NCBI RefSeq assembly: GCF_001730315.1
Contig: NZ_MIKC01000011.1
Location: 1-44,913 of the forward strand
Direction: 5' to 3'
Source of the DNA: Enterococcus ureilyticus
Lineage (GTDB): Bacteria; Bacillota; Bacilli; Lactobacillales; Enterococcaceae
DNA: 44,913 nucleotides
The notes beneath the pieces are model-generated. The model saw only the letters and a list, made by a program, of their open reading frames with translations, searched no databases and was not told the origin of the DNA. Numbering within the stretch: position 1 is the first letter of the stretch; each line of letters opens with the position of its first letter. Positions 41,258 to 44,913 of this stretch are shown here, piece by piece. The position numbers were made by a program, and so were the translations under genes.

Positions 41258-43159
41258 TTATTTACTGGTATATCTGGATTTAGGTGTTCCATACCACCAT
41301 TTACCTAGTGTACGTTGTACCCAAGGGATAACCCAGCGGTCTAAACCAAGTGCGCGTCCAGAGCCATTCATTAAAGCGAAGGCTACAAAGATAAACCAGA
41401 TGTTTACCCAATAGAACATACCTGATAGACAGAAGGCAATTGTTAAACCGATTGTAGCTGCACTACTTATCCAAGTGAACAATCCAGCAATCAAGGCTAA
41501 AGCAATCAAGACTTCAACGATCGTCATGAATTTTTGCATGAATAACGCAACTTCTTGGTTAGGCATCATGAATTTCATCACACTTTCAAACCATTTAGGC
41601 ATATGTTCGAAGACTTGCATTGGTTCTTCACCATAGGCATAGCTTAAACCAAATTGAGCAGCTTTTGCTGTAGTCTCAGTTGTTTCAGCTCCTGCAGCAG
41701 ATGCACCTGTTGTTACTTGTTCTTGTAACCATGGGAATGGGAAGGCTACTTTATCGGTAAACCATGAACCATCACCAAACCAAGTACTCGGTTTTAAGTA
41801 ATCACCAGTTCCGACAATTTTCTTCATAGATTCGACTAACCAAACCATACCGTAGAACACACGCAAAGGAACGCTCCATAAAACATTACCATAACGAGAT
41901 GAATGTCCACGTGTTACATTGCGGTCGTCTTTAATATGGAAGAACTCGTGCATGATATATTGGAACATGTAATAGCCAGAACGGATATCAAAGAAATATT
42001 TCAAGTTAACGATGTGTTTCATAATGATTGCTAAGAAACCGCTAAGGTGAATTTTATCAAATAAGTTTGCCACACCCCATTTAGAGCCGACAGAAACCAT
42101 GAATCCTTGATAATTCCCTTTGAATTTGTGTTTTTCACTACCTTTGATGTCAGCCACAATATTCGCAGCGGCAGTATGACCTGTCTGTTCGGCAGCTTGA
42201 ACAATTTGTGGTGTTGGTGTTTCAGGGAACTCTTCGTAATAAACCAAGTCACCAACAACATAAATATTTTTGTCTTCATAACCTTTGGCTTGCATGAATT
42301 CATTTGCGATCAAACGATTGCCACGAGCTGATTCTAAACCGAAGTCAGCAGCATCAGAAGTTGCTTTAACACCAGCTGTCCAAATCAGTGTGTGTGTTGC
42401 AACAGAAGAGCCATCTTTTAATTTAATGTGATCTGCAGCGACTTCAACGATTGGCGCGTTAAGAAGTAATTTAACATTTTTCTTTTCTAAATAACGTTCA
42501 GCTTTCGCTGCATCATTGCGAGATAACATGTTTAAGATTGTCGGCATTGCTTCAACGACCATTAATGTAAATTCATTTGGATCAAGTTTGAAGTCCTTTG
42601 CAAGACGATCTTTCCAGTCGATCAGTTCGCCGACCATTTCAATCCCAGTAAATCCTGAACCGCAGACAACAAATGTCAGCATTGCTTTACGAACTTCTGG
42701 ATCTGGTTCGATTGCTGCTTTTTCAACTGTTTCCAAAATATGTTCACGAATTTTCAGAGAGTTTTCAAAAGACCATAAAGTAAATCCATGTTCTTTCACT
42801 CCAGGAGTTCCAAAATCATTTGGTTCGCCCCCCATACCGATGATCAATTGGTCAAATTCATAAGAACCTAACTTCGTTTGAACCACTTTTTTGGCTTTAT
42901 CGATACCAGTTACAGTGTCTGTGACAAGGGTAACATTCTTTTTACGTGAAAATAGGCGTTGTAAATCATATTGAATTGCAGAAGGTTCAACACGCCCTCC
43001 GGCTACTTCGTGTAACTCAGTCATCATGGTGTGGTAAGAATGACGATCAATTAAGGTAATCTCAACGTCAGAATCTTTTTTTAATTTTTTGGCTAAAAAT
43101 TTAGTTGCTGAAACTCCAGCATACCCAGCTCCCACAACGACAATTTTTTGCTTTGTCAT
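41258..43159 (-). CDS. ndh2: Ndh2, EET-type II NADH dehydrogenase with membrane domain
   Basis: 633 residues. FAD site VVVGAGYAGVSATKFL; NADH site VVCGSGFTGIEMVGEL; the third FAD motif is NIYVVGDLVYYEE. After about residue 400 follows a membrane domain with several hydrophobic segments (KFMTIVEVLIALALIAGLF, then AFCLSGMFYWVNIWFIF), absent from ordinary Ndh but present in the EET enzyme of Listeria. It oxidises NADH and reduces demethylmenaquinone, the first step of extracellular electron transfer. GGAGCGG precedes the ATG. Confidence 0.94.
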   Translation of the reverse strand: MTKQKIVVVGAGYAGVSATKFLAKKLKKDSDVEITLIDRHSYHTMMTELHEVAGGRVEPSAIQYDLQRLFSRKKNVTLVTDTVTGIDKAKKVVQTKLGSYEFDQLIIGMGGEPNDFGTPGVKEHGFTLWSFENSLKIREHILETVEKAAIEPDPEVRKAMLTFVVCGSGFTGIEMVGELIDWKDRLAKDFKLDPNEFTLMVVEAMPTILNMLSRNDAAKAERYLEKKNVKLLLNAPIVEVAADHIKLKDGSSVATHTLIWTAGVKATSDAADFGLESARGNRLIANEFMQAKGYEDKNIYVVGDLVYYEEFPETPTPQIVQAAEQTGHTAAANIVADIKGSEKHKFKGNYQGFMVSVGSKWGVANLFDKIHLSGFLAIIMKHIVNLKYFFDIRSGYYMFQYIMHEFFHIKDDRNVTRGHSSRYGNVLWSVPLRVFYGMVWLVESMKKIVGTGDYLKPSTWFGDGSWFTDKVAFPFPWLQEQVTTGASAAGAETTETTAKAAQFGLSYAYGEEPMQVFEHMPKWFESVMKFMMPNQEVALFMQKFMTIVEVLIALALIAGLFTWISSAATIGLTIAFCLSGMFYWVNIWFIFVAFALMNGSGRALGLDRWVIPWVQRTLGKWWYGTPKSRYTSK

Positions 43160-43220
43160 TGATAATCCGCTCCTTAAGATAAATAAAATAAAAAATGATA
43201 ATAATTACACAATTGAATTC

Positions 43221-43249
43221 ATTATATAGCGATTTTGGGGTTTTGTCTA
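43221..43249 (-). promoter_or_regulatory. ndh2 promoter
   Basis: On the minus strand TAGACA (43249-43244), 17 nt, TATAAT (43226-43221), about 60 nt before the ndh2 start. It diverges from the pplA promoter; the 90 nt between could hold operators, for example for a redox or Rex-type regulator, though no site was recognised. Confidence 0.75.
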
Positions 43250-43338
43250 ATAACAATTCTTAAATATAGGAAATAAATTTTTTTTATTAAAAAGACGTGA
43301 AAAACGAGTAAAATTTTGTTTTTCTTTTATAACTTTAA

Positions 43339-43366
43339 TTGACATAATTGTAATTTTCTATAGAAT
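43339..43366 (+). promoter_or_regulatory. pplA promoter
   Basis: TTGACA (43339-43344), 16 nt, TAGAAT (43361-43366), about 60 nt before the start; a strong, near-consensus promoter. AAAAGG precedes the ATG. Confidence 0.8.
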
Positions 43367-43425
43367 GTAAATTATATCACAAACAAAAATTGTGAATGTT
43401 TAAGAAAAGGAAAAGGTGAACAAAA

Positions 43426-44355
43426 ATGAAAATGAACAAAATTGTAAAGGGCTTCACAGCTATCGCACTTTCATCTCTTTTATTAGCAGCATGTGGATCA
43501 GACGACAAAAAAGATACAGCAAAATCTTCTGAAACAGATACTGCAACTTCAAAAACAGTTGAATCTTCTACAGCAGGAGAAAAAGAAGCTGGCGCAGATT
43601 TACAAGATGGTACGTATAAATTAGAAGAAAAAAATGAATCTAACGGTTACCGTGCTACATTTGAAATGACTGTTAAAGATGGTAAAATCACTGAATCTAA
43701 ATACGATAATATCAACGCTGATGGTAAATCAAAAGCGGATGATAAAGACTACGAAAAAAATATGAAAGATAAATCAGGCGTAGGCCCTGCTGAATATATC
43801 AAAGAATTAAACGATTCTTTCGTGAAAGCTCAAAGCGCTGACGGTGTAGAAGTTGTAACTGGTGCGACTCATTCTAGTGAATCATTCCAAAACTATGCAC
43901 AACAATTGATCCAAGCAGCTCAAGCTGGCGACACTAAAACAATCGAAATCGATAATGGTGCTGACCTTAAAGATGGTACGTATGCATTGAAAGAAAAAAA
44001 TAACTCAAACGGCTACCACACAGAATTTTCAATCGTTGTTAAAGATGGTAAAGTAACAGAGTCTAACTACGATAACGTGAATGATGAAGGCAAATCTAAA
44101 AAAGATGATGCTGACTATAACAAAAACATGAAAGACAAATCAGACGTAGGCCCTGCTGAATACATCAAAACGTTGAATGAAGAATTAGTTAAAGCAATGA
44201 ACGAAGAAGACGGATCAGCTGCAAATGTTGAAGTCGTAACAGGTGCAACTCACAGCTCCCACTCATTCGTAATCTACGCAGAACAATTAGTAAACGCTGC
44301 TGAAAAAGGCGACACTAACGAAATCGTTGTAGATAATATCGTAATGAAAAAATAA
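43426..44355 (+). CDS. pplA: PplA, FMN-binding EET lipoprotein with two flavin domains
   Basis: 309 residues. A lipoprotein signal ends in LLLAAC with Cys23 as the lipid site; a Ser/Thr/Lys-rich linker follows. Two homologous FMN-binding domains come next (about 58-165 and 180-290), each starting DG(T)YKL/DGTYAL and each holding VEVVTGATHSS, in which Thr148 and Thr275 are the expected sites of covalent FMN attachment by ApbE/FmnB. In Listeria PplA carries electrons from the membrane to iron or other acceptors. The signal peptide could also give a short secreted octapeptide (ALSSLLLA-like), as for enterococcal pheromones such as cAD1; not shown here. Confidence 0.95.
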   Translation: MKMNKIVKGFTAIALSSLLLAACGSDDKKDTAKSSETDTATSKTVESSTAGEKEAGADLQDGTYKLEEKNESNGYRATFEMTVKDGKITESKYDNINADGKSKADDKDYEKNMKDKSGVGPAEYIKELNDSFVKAQSADGVEVVTGATHSSESFQNYAQQLIQAAQAGDTKTIEIDNGADLKDGTYALKEKNNSNGYHTEFSIVVKDGKVTESNYDNVNDEGKSKKDDADYNKNMKDKSDVGPAEYIKTLNEELVKAMNEEDGSAANVEVVTGATHSSHSFVIYAEQLVNAAEKGDTNEIVVDNIVMKK

Positions 44356-44388
44356 TTTGTCATAGTACAAATTAGAAGATAATTATGG

Positions 44389-44422
44389 GCAGAATCCAGT
44401 ACTAGATTGGATTCTGCTTTTT
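44389..44422 (+). terminator. terminator of pplA
   Basis: GCAGAATCCA pairs perfectly with TGGATTCTGC around GTACTAGAT, followed by TTTTT. Confidence 0.9.
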
Positions 44423-44429
44423 GCTGTGA

Positions 44430-44913
44430 ATCACTGCGACTGGCTATGCCAGAGCAGATGATGAACAGTACTTGGCGACCAAAGGGAGCGAAGTAACCTT
44501 ACTAGGAATCACCAAATGCTATGATCCAAAACATCAAGAGGTAATCAGTGACGCAATGAATCACCATGACTGGCTATGCCAGAGCAGATGATGAACAGTA
44601 CTTGGCGACCAAAGGGAGCGAAGTAACCTTACTAGGAATCACCAAATGCTATGATCCAAAACATCAAGAGGTAATCAGTGACGCAATGAATCACTGCGAC
44701 TGGCTATGCCAGAGCAGATGATGAACAGTACTTGGCGACCAAAGGGAGCGAAGTAACCTTACTAGGAATCACCAAATGCTATGATCCAAAACATCAAGAG
44801 GTAATCAGTGACGCAATGAATCACTGCGACTGGCTATGCCAGAGCAGATGATGAACAGTACTTGGCGACCAAAGGGAGCGAAGTAACCTTACTAGGAATC
44901 ACCAAATGCTATG
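44430..44913. repeat. 130-bp tandem repeat array (at least 3.7 copies)
   Basis: TGGCTATGCCAGAGCAGATG begins at 44441, 44571, 44701 and 44831, a period of exactly 130 bp; the last copy is cut by the window end. Copies appear identical except at the junction, where copy 2 reads ATCACCATGAC and the others ATCACTGCGAC. A 130-bp period is not a multiple of three, so it does not form one long repeated protein. Within a unit one frame reads TGYARADDEQYLATKGSEVT, then LLGITKCYDPKHQEVISDAM, which looks like former coding sequence. No spacers, so not CRISPR. Confidence 0.93.

Noticed and set aside
44430-44913. CRISPR array
   Set aside because: The repeats are 130 bp and directly adjoining with no unique spacers, and no cas genes are in view.

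Overview
The window looks like chromosomal DNA of a low-GC Gram-positive coccus, most likely Enterococcus. The reasons are the 5S rRNA end followed by a tRNA cluster, the ctsR-clpC pair, the YrrN/YrrO-type U32 pair, a glutathione reductase, and a flavin-based extracellular electron transfer (EET) locus as known from Listeria and enterococci. The species is not decided by the sequence.

Layout. (1) 1-971: 3' part of a 5S rRNA and eight tRNAs (Val, Lys, Leu-TAG, Thr, Gly, Leu-TAA, Arg, Pro), with a decayed second copy of the 3' half of tRNA-Arg. (2) 1085-4560: mobile-element debris, namely a large serine recombinase tail, an IS1182-family fragment, an IS110-family element with a strongly structured 5' non-coding region (bridge-RNA candidate) and a frameshifted transposase, and an internally deleted IS1182-family element with intact 10-bp ends. 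(3) 4811-30326: an AT-rich biosynthetic gene cluster of about 25 kb. (4) 30490-31440: a decayed DUF2130 gene and a recombinase-like HTH remnant, closing the island. (5) 31594-38430: housekeeping genes ctsR, clpC, two U32 (tRNA hydroxylation-type) genes and gor. (6) 38494-44355: a decayed membrane-protein gene, then the EET genes dmkB, eetB, eetA and ndh2 on the minus strand and pplA divergently on the plus strand. (7) 44430-44913: tandem 130-bp repeats running off the window.

The gene cluster is the notable part. An Rgg/PlcR-like regulator is followed by an AMP-forming ligase, a fold-III PLP decarboxylase and a free acyl carrier protein. This is the logic used in butirosin side-chain synthesis (BtrJ/BtrK/BtrI): load an amino acid on a carrier protein, then decarboxylate it. 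Two BtrH_N-like proteins, each preceded by a small paralogous protein, are candidates for transferring the carrier-bound group. A long co-oriented operon (10745-28446) adds a HAD phosphatase, two PF14907-type nucleotidyltransferases, an iron alcohol dehydrogenase, a TobZ/NodU-type O-carbamoyltransferase, a Twitch/SPASM radical SAM enzyme, two P-loop kinases, an HPr-kinase-like protein, a membrane glycosyltransferase, a GSA-type aminotransferase, an APH-fold kinase, a small membrane protein, two ABC half-transporters and an HD-domain protein. A 21-codon gene with a perfect ribosome binding site, an internal 8-residue repeat and its own very strong terminator lies in the middle. The set does not match a complete butirosin, lasso-peptide or lanthipeptide pathway, so the product is best called an undescribed, probably carbamoylated, phosphorylated and amino-modified small molecule or peptide conjugate, exported by the ABC pair. 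That product statement is inference.

Shared TTAGCATA boxes just upstream of -10-like sequences, before the regulator, the ACP operon and the second BtrH-like pair, suggest common control, perhaps by the Rgg-like protein.
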